Below are positions 45,037 through 56,198 of a stretch of DNA of 64,000 bases, piece after piece. Every line of letters begins with the position of its first letter. The first letter of the stretch is position 1. The position numbers were made by a program, and so were the translations under genes. The stretch lies in the NCBI GenBank assembly GCA_002633005.1, contig NMRA01000203.1, positions 218,015 to 282,014 of the forward strand, in the 5' to 3' direction. The stretch comes from Phoronis australis. Its lineage: Eukaryota > Phoronida > Phoronidae. Under the pieces are notes generated by a model. The model saw nothing but the letters and a program-made list of their open reading frames with translations, searched no databases and had not been told where the DNA came from.

Positions 45037-47609
45037 GTAATTTTGAAGGTGCATGGTAAAATTTAACAAAATTCCATTCTCAGTGTTTGCGGTTAAGATG
45101 CCTGGTATCTTAATTGATTCCAAACCCATTCTAGTTGTGAGATTAACATAGCTTTGATTTAGACTATTGAGTGATCTCTAATGGGCATCATTTTTCTTGA
45201 AATGAATCGACTTGTCAAAGTAGAATTGACAAGGTGCATAAGGAGCTTCACATTTCTGAATCCCAATATTGCTCTGGCCAGATAGTGTTCTAACATTAGT
45301 GTCATGTCTTCATGTGTTGTGTTAAAATCTGGATTCGGACTAAAGCAATTGCCAAAGTTGATCTTTCCAAAAGCTTCTAATGTTGATGTGGACACCCACA
45401 ATGATACCTTCGGTACAGAACTTCAAAGTGCTAATAGCATTGTTGTGGTGTTGCTTATTTTTTAGAACAAAATCATCCCTGTTTTGTTCTGAGTTGTTAC
45501 CCTTGTTACATTTTATTCACCCCAGGTAACAAGTGGAACAGATTCTCTTTGCATATCAACACAAGGCTTTGAACATTGCACGTGTTCCTGTAATATACAT
45601 TATTGGGCTAATTCTTCTGAACTGATGGCTAAAATTGTGTGTCAATTGTGTCGTTTCATTAATGGATGTGAATAGTAAGAACTAATCATGCTTTAACTGG
45701 ACAATTTACACAGAAATCTTCTATATCAATTGCTATTTCGACTAGCATTTATGAATGAGCACAATATTTGCTGTCTTGAGTGGTTTTCAAAAATTTGTGG
45801 GAAAGTCCATGTTTACCAGGTTTCTTGGAACCTGTAGCTGACCAAAGTTAGTTCAAAGGCATTTTCACATTATGGCAAATTGGTTTCAGTGTATCCCAAG
45901 TGAACAGGAAATTTTTGTTGTTGCAATACATTGAAGTTTGTTTGGCCATTGCTTTAAGTCCGTTGGTATTCATTGTCGGTTTCTTGCATCCATCCTTCCT
46001 ACATTTGTTTGTTTAATTTGTTTTGTTGTCAGTGACAGTGCTTTAGAAGGTAATCTGACTGAAGTTTATTGTCATTGTCATTATTTAAATGAACATAGCC
46101 AAAAGACAAGTTACAGCTTTTATTTGTTAATACAAATGAACCAAGCTACAACTGGCTACTGTGGGGACTTCCTAGAAATTTTTGTTGTAAAGGAAGTTCA
46201 TTGTATAATCATATCCACTTGTTTTCTGCTCAGCTAGCTAGAGACTTGTGGACTGGAAGTTGTAAACCAGTGTACAATATGAACCATGCATGTAACATGG
46301 TTTGATTGTACTTTTTGTGGCTTATAATTAGCAAGTTTTGAGAATCAGTGGATGATTTTCTGTCCTAAAGTAACTTATGTTTCACTTTTCTAGTGCTATA
46401 GAGGATTGTTAATGTTTGAGAACATTCATGCATTAGGGGTGATATTGGTCATCCTGTGAATGCTAAGTAGGCCTGTAGGTCATCAGCTTCCAGTGCTGGT
46501 CTCCATGATCTTGGTGTCAAATATCGGTCCCATTTTCCTGTGAAAAATATTTTAAAATCTGTGAAATTCCTCTCATCAAACCCCAAATGATTAAAAAAAG
46601 TTCCCCTCAGGGTTACCATCACTTTTTCAAAATGGTAATTTTGGCTTCTTGGAGGATTGGTGATGAGTTGTGGCTAACATCTTGACCAAAAAAAAATCCT
46701 CTCTAAGGCACTGACACCTTTCCTTACTTTATGAAAGTGTCTTACTATTCACCAAATGTTTAGCTGTGCTCAAGCAGCAATCTCTTGGTTGGTGGGTAAA
46801 AGTTTAGTATTCAGGGAACAGTCATGAATGTCAATGAACTTAGCAAAGCACAAATAAAACGTGCCAAACATAAGCCCATTTGATGCAAATTGAAAGGGTT
46901 ACACAACAAGCTTTGCAGTTGTAAAGATACTAAGTTGTTTGGCAGTTCAGTGAACTGTGATGATGGCCTGCACTGTGCATTTGTTTATGCTTTACCTGGT
47001 ATGTCTGTAAACTGAATTGTTCTGTTATGTGAAGATGTCATATATGTGTTGGAACAAAAATTTCTGTTTTTAGCAACTGTAATTAATATATTTCACTTCT
47101 TGTGTTGGGAGATTTTCACTATATCATTGACATGGAATTATGCAACTGTTGTTAAGTGGGACCCTTTGCAAAAATAAATTTTTAATAAATGAATTGGTGT
47201 ACTCTGTCCTCATCCTTGTCAACAATTCTGCCCTTAAAACCTTCTTTAGACCTATTGGGATATCCAACACTTTAGTAACATGAGAAAACACAAGCATAGG
47301 CATGTCATATAGGATACGTGAAATATAGCCTTTAGTTGCCATATAGGTATGACACAAAATAATCAACGAAAGTAGTGGTATTGAACAAAGGTGTGAATAG
47401 AACACTATATGGATTCTCGCTGTGATATAGACAGAACTAAGTCAAGAAGCCTAACCATTCATTACATTTGGCAATTTATGGTATTCCTATGTTCAAGAGT
47501 TATGCTCAGAACAGTTCAATAACCAAATTCAAGCAATTACTAAGCAAATGTGAACGTTTTTAATTAGTGTGCTTTCATCATACAATAGCATTTTTCTCAT
47601 GAACAAGAC

Positions 47610-47797
47610 TTAAATTATATCAGACAGAATATCCTTTTCCTGAGATGTCAACCCATTGGTACTTTCAATAATCACATTCTGTACCTTTCGCTGAACACAT
47701 GTACCTTGTGTCGCTTCTAGGATTGTTAATTTTTTGGTCGGTTTACTTGATGTATCATTCCTCTTTGGCGTTTTGGGGGTCTTGGGCACAACTTGAG
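47610..47797 (-). CDS. Unrecognised minus-strand gene, exon 5 and stop
   Basis: Encodes QVVPKTPKTPKRNDTSSKPT and ends SQEKDILSDII with TAA at 47612-47610. Acceptor ATGTTTACAG, phase 1 in. The 1.7-kb intron before it carries repeats. Confidence 0.72.
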
Positions 47798-50511
47798 CTG
47801 TAAACATTTGCAAAGAGATATCAGTCTTATGTAATTTGGGTACATTTTCATGCGCCTAAATAAATGGATGCCTATTGCCGCCATCTCTGTCCATTGTCTT
47901 GCGACTGTATCTCCTAAACCCCTTGCAGGAACTTTCTGAAATTTGGCACTCCTGTGAACATTATGACGGATGAACAATATTTTCGAATAAATTTGCTTAC
48001 TTTTGTACCACCTAGAGGCAATTTATTTTATGTTTGCTTTTGAATCTGACATTTAATGTCCAACATTTACGTTCTTGGTTATTCTTTATACGTACCGACC
48101 CGTGACACTGGCCGGATAGTGGGAATAGTCTGGCCTCTGATATCTTTTCATATCCAGTCTTAGAACCACTTTTGACAACCTATCAAACTAAATGCTGGGA
48201 GATTTTCAACAAGACACTTTTGGGTGTTAAAATCATGTTATTGTATTTTACGGAAAGAAGTGACGTTTGGTTTGTGTTTGTTTTGCAGTTATAAAAGAAA
48301 AGTTTAGCCCCTACGAGCAGGTGTGTTTACGTAACTTAAAAAAAAAACTACTGGTATTCGCGTAGCTAATTGTGTTTGTGTTTGCATCAATTGTTTTCAA
48401 CTATTTCTATAATTTTGTGCAGTGTTTAGCAGTTGCCGATCCTTTTTGTTCACTCGATTTCTGAGCATGTAGTAGGCCTATTAACCTACACCCGCGAAAT
48501 ATAATTCAAAAAATGAAAACTTTACCTTGCAAAAAATCCAATCCAATACTTTGTTGTTAACAGCGTACATTATACTTACCAATGGTCCAACTCTTGGCCA
48601 ACTATCCTTCTTTTTATTTTTTTTTCTGCCATCCCGCCACCCCATCAAAATACCTCGCTTTTGACTCATGGCGACAGTGACTTATTATCATACAGTACAA
48701 GGTAGGGCTACAAGTTGCAAAGCTTATTTGAAGCTCTTAAAACCACCAATTTGACAAGTGACACTTCAATGTAAGCATCGCTAAACCTTCCTCTAGCACC
48801 CCGTATAATAATCGTGAATTTAATATCTCAAAAACAAGAAAATAGACTTCAGTTGAAAGTCTCACAGGCATTAGTGTTGCGTATGAACGTACCCAGTGCC
48901 CGTAGCATGTCTACCAATACGCGAGTTTCTTGTATATGCGTCACATCTGCGGCTTCTGCTAATTTTCTGCGGGAAAGTGAAAAGAGCCACAGCGTGATCA
49001 AATATGTTGTCACAACCAACACAAACGCAATGCCTCACCATTCCTTTTTATACCGTAATTCGTGGTAAAACGAGCAGCAATATCTGAAGGATGTGATTGG
49101 TTGTCCCGATTTTAGGTAGCGTGTATCCACCAATAAATCCTCGTAACTCGAGGTCAGCTAATTAACATATTGTCAGACAATGTTTGCAGGTGTTCTAATT
49201 TGACATCTGATCGACTGTTTTTTTTTGTTGTATTTTTGATGTGAAAATGGTAAATTTAAGCACTTTAATTATGAATATTTAACTTTTGTCCTCAACGTGG
49301 CTGGTGATCCCGCGTCTTGTTATTGAAAACATAGACACTCGTTTGAGCATGTTTCCCTGTGAGTCATGACCAAGAATAGGTTTATGGAAATTTTCAATTA
49401 TATAATTACCTATCTGAGTAATTTACAACTGAAACGCAATAATTTTATGTTTTGAAAAATTACAAACCTGGAGAAGGGCTTATATTCGGAGAGTTTGCAA
49501 ATATAGTAAATTGCGCACATGACTGCAAGATGGAAACGGGTGTTTTGGGGCTTGATTGCGATTCTGTGGTTAATGGACTGTTGTTGGGTTCGTCTGAAAA
49601 GATAAAAAATTCGCAGATTTATCAAAGTTGCTAAAACTTTTTTTTGCAATAAATGTCGTGGGCGTACTCGTAACTAAGACAATCGGTGCATGATTCTGAA
49701 CATGACGCTCTACGTCTCTTCGTCAAAAATTCATGAGGTACACCTTCAGCACAATAGCATTTTGCCCCTCCGGAAAGCGGCATCACCATGCGCGCATACA
49801 GCGAAGTGGGCAAAAAGGTCGGCCTCAGAGAGACAAAAAGTCCGAGAAAATTCATAGTGGTGCTCCGTTTTTTTTTAAGCCGGCGGGTTTTTTTTGTTAT
49901 CAAAAGGTCCACAAAGTCAGGAATTCGTTCCCCCCATATTGAAGGTGCGTGCATCACAGCCGTGATCCAAAAGGTGTCTTGCTCCCCAATATGCCCAAGG
50001 ATGATCTTTCGTAAGAGCTGACGAGGCTTCATTACTGCAAGGGTGATTTTATAACTCACAGTGACAAACAACTCATGCTAATTTTGGAAAGTTTTAAACC
50101 CAAATTTTCGAGAAAATTAGTCTTCACGATGTTTTTCATCAAGAAAAATTGACGCAGTTGGGTCTTCGATTCTTAAGACCCAACTGGGTGAACCAACTGA
50201 AATCACAACTTTAAGTAGCATCCAAAAGACTTCGACTTGTTGACGACGTTTCCATTCATACAATAGACAGTTTCTATAAGCGCAGTACAAACGTGTCGGA
50301 GTTTTCACAAACTGAAGGTTTAGAGTGCTGGGACTGAAATCACAGAAAACCTCACCACGACACTTTGCTGCTAACCCTGGCAGCGAACTTACGTAGTCTC
50401 TACATTAACTCGCCAGGAGACAGTGTTGTGAGATGCGGACGCAACGTCGCAAATTTTTGTAAGTTTTAATTCCAGTATTAGACTGAAACTTGATCTGTTG
50501 GCAATTTTCAT
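47610..50511 (-). CDS. Unrecognised five-exon gene, 309 residues
   Basis: Five minus-strand exons join with consistent phases (2, 1, 1, 1) and good splice sites: 50393-50511, 50128-50333, 49744-50034, 49468-49593 and 47610-47797. They total 930 nt from ATG to TAA. An in-frame TAA upstream of the ATG and no other ATG between support the start. I do not recognise the protein. Visible features: an alternating hydrophobic stretch ending WVLRIEDPTASIF (residues about 79-103) that resembles OB-fold strands, a basic run KKTRRLKKKR (about 156-165) that could be a nuclear signal, and an SP/TP-rich C-terminal half with PKTPKTPKR (about 252-260). These hint at a nuclear, possibly nucleic-acid-binding, phosphorylated protein; that is inference. 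The last intron (47798-49467) holds a fragment of the CTCF-motif repeat and a THAP-like ORF. Confidence 0.72.
47849..48062 (+). repeat. Fragment of the CTAGTGGC repeat, plus orientation
   Basis: Shows the family start (ATGCGCCTAAATAAATGGAT then ATTGCCGCCATCTCTGTCC) and one decayed CCACCTAGAGGCAATTT. Here it is antisense to its host gene. Confidence 0.75.
48871..49041 (-). pseudogene. Possible THAP-type zinc-finger N-terminus
   Basis: A 56-codon minus-strand ORF beginning MVRHCVCVGCDN and reaching ALFTFP. M-x3-C-x4-C-x-N followed by F-x-F-P is the opening of a THAP domain. The expected C-x2-H pair and the AVPTIF box are not visible, so it is at most a fragment, perhaps from a P-element-like transposon. 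It sits in the last intron of the 309-residue gene on the same strand. Confidence 0.3.
49468..49593 (-). CDS. Unrecognised minus-strand gene, exon 4 (Ser/Pro-rich)
   Basis: Encodes EPNNSPLTTESQSSPKTPVS, then ILQSCAQFTIF and NSPNISPSP. Strong acceptor TTTATCTTTTCAG and donor CCAG|GTTTGT, phase 1 on both sides. Confidence 0.72.
49744..50034 (-). CDS. Unrecognised minus-strand gene, exon 3 (basic region)
   Basis: Ninety-six codons beginning MKPRQLLRKIILGHIGEQDT and including ITKKTRRLKKKRSTT; ends KCYCAE at donor GAAG|GTGTAC. Acceptor CCCTTGCAG. Phase 1 on both sides. Confidence 0.7.
50128..50333 (-). CDS. Unrecognised minus-strand gene, exon 2 (OB-like strands)
   Basis: Encodes PSTLNLQFVKTPTRLYCAYR, then a Trp/hydrophobic stretch and WVLRIEDPTASIFLDEKH. 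Acceptor GTGATTTCAG; donor CATC|GTGAAG, a moderate site. Phase 2 in, phase 1 out. Confidence 0.68.
50393..50511 (-). CDS. Unrecognised minus-strand gene, exon 1
   Basis: Starts MKIANRSSFSLILELKLTKI and ends with donor TAC|GTAAGT in phase 2. The frame is open above the ATG to a TAA near 50583 without another ATG. Confidence 0.65.
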
Positions 50512-51153
50512 GCTTTCAAAACGAAACGTAGTGTGGGAGGTGGGAGTCCTATATGGTGGAAGGTGTCGAAATCTGGAGCGATATTAATTCACACGTAGCC
50601 AAAATGGAAATATAAAACTCATGTCCACACCAAGAGCTATAATTGGGCCACAAGCCTATGAAAGAGGGCTTTGAAAACAACATGCATGGTCCACATGATA
50701 TTTGTATCACTTTTTAGTACCCTGTCTTGCATCCAGGGAACCTAGCACAACCTATTTTTTCAAAACCGCGTCACAAATTCACGTCATGCTGCGTGAATCA
50801 GTCCGAAGTTTACTATACCAAGGTTCTAACATTCCATTTTTATAGGCGCAAAATCTAACATCCCAAAATCCTGTCATAATAATGAAAACGGAACGGGAGC
50901 TGAATACGGAGTAGGTATAAGTTACCGGTGACAGTACTGTCCCAAATACCCAAACTAAAATACCGAAATTATATCGAAACAGAATGTACTCGGTGCCAAA
51001 ATCGATGCCTTGGAAACTGAAAGTGTGGCTGATTTCAAATTTTCATGTATATTTTCCAATTCAAGCAACTATGACGTTAAAAAACTCAGCATGAAGTCGA
51101 TCTCAAGATCGCAAATAGTCAGCCAAAAATGATGCCAGTGAGTTGCCGATTCT

Positions 51154-51663
51154 CTAAAAGGGTACTGGTTCACCTAATTTCACAGTGGAACGCCTCATAA
51201 TGGCTATATAGCCTAGTTGAATCCTCAAATTTTTACTTCCTGTTGTGCTCGGTATCAGCAGTTGTGTAGGTATCGGTGTTGTAAAAATTTTTAAAATACT
51301 AGTACCCAACCCGAGACCTGAAAGTATGATACCAGAATTGAAAATCGCACCCGATCTCAGTGAAACTTTCCTCGTGGAGTATACTAATGCCAACTGCCTA
51401 GTGCCACATTTTTGGCGGGTCACAGGTCCGTTTTTTTCCGCCGCAGCAGCAGAATTACCGGCCTTTTGACAAACGAGACGAAATGTACATAACGACAACG
51501 CTCCTTCACAGGAATGACTAAAAATAAATACTACGCCATCCTTATGTTTCTTGGAATGTTGCATGGTATTCGTTGCAGTATAATCTAGATTTAATTGTCC
51601 TGGTTTTTCGGATTTTGGCAACTGACAAGTGAAAGTATCCTTATTTTCCAACACTCCCCGCAT
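51154..51663 (-). CDS. Longest single ORF in the window (169 codons), unrecognised
   Basis: An uninterrupted minus-strand frame beginning MRGVLENKDTFTCQLPKSEK. It shows no motif I recognise, and no splice partners were found. At this length in a 64-kb AT-rich sequence it could be chance or an old retroposed or transposon fragment. Confidence 0.2.
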   Translation of the reverse strand: MRGVLENKDTFTCQLPKSEKPGQLNLDYTATNTMQHSKKHKDGVVFIFSHSCEGALSLCTFRLVCQKAGNSAAAAEKNGPVTRQKCGTRQLALVYSTRKVSLRSGAIFNSGIILSGLGLGTSILKIFTTPIPTQLLIPSTTGSKNLRIQLGYIAIMRRSTVKLGEPVPF

Positions 51664-53269
51664 CCTCCATAGTGACCGGCTTTTCTACTGTTAAAAAGTT
51701 TCTGGCTTGCACGTTTTTGAATGACTCAGTAATGAGAGCCATATGGCAAGGGCAAGGAGAATTCGGGCAGCACAAAAGAGAAACAATTCTGGCAACGGAG
51801 CATTCAATGGAAAAAATAGAGGGAAATCATAAACTAAAGACGGTTGGAGCGTGAAATCGACGAGGACGGAAAAGGAGGGGGTGGAATAGGTTGCGACAGG
51901 GATAACTTGTGGTGACCAGTGGGTGAAACCTGGATTTGAAAGCTATGTTCTATAGTGTATCCCCTCACCTAACATCCAATATAAGCCTAGATACGCCATG
52001 CTCAGACCCTTAGAGCAAACCATGCTCTCATGACTGAACAAATATGCGCCATCATAGATTATAGAGTATTGAGTTTCTATGATTTCAGTGAATCATCGAT
52101 TAAGTGTCGCACGTCAAGGTGCATCTAAAACAGGTGATGACGAAGACAGCTGCGTTTCTTGGGTGGGGACCTTGCATGCCCCCATCCCTATCTGTTTATA
52201 GTTAGACATATTACCAGTTAATATTATAAATTATTAACGTCCACCAATATGGGGAGCAGCTCACAGGTCCGTATAGGTGCACTAGTTCGAATCTCTACTG
52301 AAGGACTGAACCATAAAGCACTAAAGTGTTATTTGCGTCGGCATTCTACGAAATTCGCTGCATGATGCGCCCAGAAACCACTACGAGGATAAAGTCGATG
52401 GCTGCACTTGATTCACTCCGCCGGATCGCCGGTCCGACAAGCAGAGATTGGTGTTTGAGCCGGAGGTGGTCACCGGCAACCTATTATATGTCTTTGCCGG
52501 TTGACCCGGAAAATCTGGCGTAGAGAATAAACTGCAGCCAAGGAATTAAACAGCGAAAAGATATGACACAGAATGCCTAAAACGGGAGCCCCCTCTCCCT
52601 TGAAAATATTTTTCCGAGTCTCTTCAGACTTAAGCATTCTACGTTTTTAAATTATTGTATACTGTTTTTTTTTGTAATTGTTAGCTAGTCTCCCATTGGA
52701 GTTTTTTGCAATAAACAAATAAATTGCATAAAGTCCCCAACAGCAGTAAATATTGAGCTGACGGAACAATTTGTCACAGCAATGAACCGTCGGAATCCCA
52801 TTCAGTAAATTGACGGAACAATGGGATGTCGGAATATGTTTTTTTCGGAATTTTCACTGTAATCACTCAAGGCATGCTTTGAAGCCCAAATTCGCAAGCG
52901 CAGGAAAACAAAGTGTATTAGTAGGCTTACCCGTCGGGCGGTTGTTTTCCGGCGGTAGGTAAGCCTACCGTAGGCGTAGTAGGCTATTGTTTTTTTATTT
53001 TTAATGTAGTATTTACAGTGAGGGAAGCTCCATCAGTTCACACTGTTTTCCACGGGGGCCCTCAGTAAAAACAAACAGACAGTAAGACAAACTAACAGAA
53101 TTACAAAATGAAAGACAAAGAATAAGAAATTAACACGGAAAGACCGATGAAACAAAATAAAAAATAAAATATGATAAATAGAAGTAAAAAGAAAGTAAGA
53201 CAAGATAATTAACTAAAATACAAATATAAATAATTAAAAACAGACAATAAATAATTGAGTAAGACATAT

Positions 53270-53425
53270 AAATATACACGCTTGTATACACATGCACTCT
53301 TACACACAAATACATAAACACATACACACATAAACACACGTACGTACGTGCGTACATACGTACATACGTACATACATACATACATACTAAAAACAAGCAT
53401 GCACATGAATACAAAACTACATACA
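53270..53425. repeat. ACGT/ACAT microsatellite region
   Basis: TACGTACG/TACATACA tetranucleotide and CACA runs. Long Tyr/Val/Cys ORFs on the minus strand here are repeat artefacts. Confidence 0.95.
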
Positions 53426-53710
53426 CACACATACACGTATTATGTACGCATGAATAAAAATTGTCTGATATGGGTATACTGAATGTAAAATTGCTAAACA
53501 GAACACATCTATCTGAAGTTAAATCTATTTCTTATAGGTTATAAAGGATGATGCAGATTTGTCATCTGCAGGGAGAGTGTTCCATAAATGGCCCGCTGCA
53601 GGAAAATGATTTTTCCCAGTTTCGTTTCTGGGTTTAGGAAGATTGAAATTTGATGATAATGTACAAAAATATATGAAAAATATACCAGAGTCCGAATGAT
53701 ATCTGATACA

Positions 53711-54016
53711 CTAGTGAACCCCGGCCGTCGGCCAGTGCACTGACTGCCTTCGGACTACCGGCGTGCCATGTAACCAAAAGGATGTACCGCTAATGCTTGA
53801 ACTTGGACTACTTGGAAGAATCACAGTTTGCAGGCGCCGTGATTGAAGAACACTTCGACGCCCGGGTGTCATCTCAGAGCCTGAGTTACCATGAAAACGT
53901 CCTCGTCCTACCACGTCTGGTACATGTACAATGGGCTTTTTTGAAAATTCGGACAACCAGATAAATGGGGTGGACGGCACAACTTGTGGTTGCGGGCTTG
54001 GAGTGAATTCAGCCAT
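53711..54016 (-). CDS. Possible coding exon, MAEFTPSP..., unrecognised
   Basis: A 101-codon minus-strand ORF that starts at an ATG facing a plus-strand candidate start region about 110 bp away. The product begins MAEFTPSPQPQVVPSTPFIW and is rich in Ser/Pro/Arg. A donor-like CATG|GTAACT inside suggests that only the first 43 or so codons may be exonic. I know no family match, and downstream exons were not found. Confidence 0.35.
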   Translation of the reverse strand: MAEFTPSPQPQVVPSTPFIWLSEFSKKPIVHVPDVVGRGRFHGNSGSEMTPGRRSVLQSRRLQTVILPSSPSSSISGTSFWLHGTPVVRRQSVHWPTAGVH

Positions 54017-54180
54017 TTCAATAAGTCGTCTGCAGCAGACACTCCGCTAACGCACTTCATCCAACAGGGACATCTAAATAACCAATCATAACTCTCGTGT
54101 TATTCTGGCCGGCGCTTTAAAAATGGCGCCTTCGGCAACGTGGTATCAGATGAGCAGATTGTGTTGAGGAAGGTATGATT
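54017..54180. promoter_or_regulatory. Possible second divergent promoter
   Basis: Between a minus-strand ATG (54016) and a plus-strand AAAATGGCGCC at 54122-54132 lie GCCAATCA-like and GGCCGGCGC stretches, relatively CpG-rich. The plus-strand exon could end at donor GAAG|GTATGA (about 54173) and splice as a 5' leader to 55909. This is inference only. Confidence 0.35.
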
Positions 54181-55070
54181 ACATCTAAAATTCCTGTGCA
54201 AATGCTGTATTTTGAGGTGACGGTGTGTGTAAAGCGATTTATTGCCCTGGCCACTATCTATATCTATATCATAGCTAGGTTTTTGTCATAACAATTCTCC
54301 CCACCAACCACAGCCACAGGCACCGGAAGCCGCTCACGGCGAGCGGCTGATAGTGCCTGTGCACCAACTCTGAAACCTCGCATCAGTGATTCTGTATTAC
54401 CACAGCACAGGCACCTTAATCATATCAGCCCCTTGACGGATCTAGTGAGGTGTCGTATTAAGGGATGCATAAACGGCGAAAGAAAAATGTCCACGATCAG
54501 CCTCAATTCTAAACATGACATGCAGACGACGTTTTTGCATGGATCTTCTGCTATATGATTATGGAACTCCTAGTACTAGTAGGCCTACAGTTTCTAAATC
54601 TCGTTACTAAATCTTCGACTACAGTCTGCAGTGAATCCTTATGGAAAACCAATTCCTATGAGCACTCATCTATACACTAGTGTGCAGTCCATCGTTGTTT
54701 AGTCGATAAGACATTCAACTATTGTGTAAATTTGAAGAATTTTAGTTTGCAAATATTTATTACGCACCTGTAGGATCGAGTATCCCAATTTCAGTGATCG
54801 GCATTGTCATAATCGCTGATAGTTTAACAAGTTGGCAAACCAATGTTCTACACATTGTGCCTGATGCTAACCGATATTCAAGAAATACAATTTTCAAACG
54901 AAATTCAACAAATGCTGTGAAGATGTGTTTTTATGAAATACTATCATCAAAAAACTTCAAACAGAAAAAAATTAAGATGACTTTCAGAAAAACTAGACTG
55001 ACTTTCAACTACCGATTCCTTTGTGTGACTGCATATTGAACTGAGACTGACCCGCTTACCATTACGGCGT

Positions 55071-55565
55071 TTTCTCGTTGCTCCCAAATTGTTCGATTCT
55101 ATAGCCCAACAACAAGTTGGGAAGATGACCTCCGTAGCCAATATCTCACACCACTGATTAACTCCATTCTGGCATTATGGTTGGAGGGCCAGCTCTCTTT
55201 TGTTCTATAATTGCTCTAATCTCCAGTAAGATCGTATCTAGCCTAACTGGGCTGTGCTGTTAAAATAAAAGTTAAGTTATAACATATTTGAACATAAACC
55301 AATAGCACTTCTGAAATCCTTGTCAAATGCTGATCATGTTTAGTTTTTGAATCGCCAAAATCGCCCAACTACAACCGAAGTTACGACAATCTATTCTTTA
55401 TGAACGTACCAATTCGCTCTGGGTTTGACTGTGTTCACACGTGGTCTGTAATAAGCCTGGTAAATAATTGGCGTGCCTGTTGTCATACCAGGCAAAAGAC
55501 TGCTTGGCAGTTAACAAAGAAGCTGGATGTTATCAGTAGTCATGCTCACAACCCTCTATGTCTGG
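55071..55565. repeat. Dispersed repeat, empty-site copy
   Basis: Colinear with 57541-57582 + 57973-58321 + 61740-61862, including CAACAACAAGTTGGG and GCCTGTTGTCATACCA. It retains uninterrupted sequence where the second copy carries two insertions. Confidence 0.88.
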
Positions 55566-55921
55566 GAACCATAAATACACAGTGACACTACACTGGGGAA
55601 GGCAGTCACCAGAAAGTTGGATACAAAAACCTTTTTAGGTCCGGCATGTGCTACACGTGTTGTGTTTAGGATATATTAAATCTTGACGTATAGTTAAGCT
55701 GACCTTAGAGGTAAGCCAAATAGTTCACTTGCCTGGTTATTAACTTTAGCGGTACATGTCATCATGGTATATGTTGTCTTTGGTGTCAATTCATCATGCC
55801 AATTTGCCAACGGATGCCCTTTCACTTGGGGATTTGCTTATCCAACTGTTGAAAGCATTCTTCTTGTTTTTGCCATCAGGAGCTATGCTAATGTGTTGAT
55901 ACTTGCAGGTTCTAATACAGC

Positions 55922-56198
55922 ATGTTTAGTCCTTCAAAGAAACCTTTAAAAGTTTACTCTCGAAGATGTCGTAAAAGCAACAAAAGTAGACGTACCGTAA
56001 AACACAACTCCACGTACCTGAGTTTATCCTTAAAGCAACAACACAGTCCTATCCTCGTCATCGCTATGGATAGTGACAAGTCGGACTATGAGTGTTCAAT
56101 GGCTGCACAGACTATGGCTTATATGGAAGCAAGTGATGACTCTTGGCCTTACCACATGTCTAATCATGCGGAAAGTCTTCCTTTAAAAAGTAGCAAAG
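55922..56198 (+). CDS. Unrecognised plus-strand gene, exon 1
   Basis: ATG, then a Lys/Arg/Ser-rich start and YECSMAAQTMAYMEASDDSW, ending at donor AAAG|GTGAAA in phase 1. Just upstream, TTGCAG at 55903-55908 could be the acceptor for a non-coding first exon. Confidence 0.65.

Larger units (their letters stand above)
42500..47609. other. GSTZ1-to-next-gene intergenic DNA
   Basis: Holds the GSTZ1 3' UTR, a 29-bp tandem repeat, CTAGTGGC elements (43250-45036) and otherwise no supportable gene. Short ORFs at 45159-45401 (minus) and 45938-46237 (plus) have no splice partners or motifs. Confidence 0.6.
50584..53710. other. Intergenic DNA with no supportable gene
   Basis: AT-rich DNA. It contains the 169-codon ORF listed separately, a segment at 52240-52520 with a B-box-like GTTCGAATC and a microsatellite at 53270-53425. 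I see nothing else. Confidence 0.55.

Noticed and set aside
48481-48669. Minus ORF MSQKRGILMGWRDG... as first exon of the 309-residue gene
   Set aside because: Its donor phase does not fit 47610-47797, whereas exon 49468-49593 fits exactly.
51890-51930. Short similarity to a large-subunit rRNA segment (ACAGGGATAACTTGTGG)
   Set aside because: Match is short and interrupted and the flanks do not continue as rRNA.
53130-53436. 100- and 75-codon Tyr/Val/Cys-rich ORFs
   Set aside because: Low-complexity translation of CATA/CGTA microsatellite DNA.
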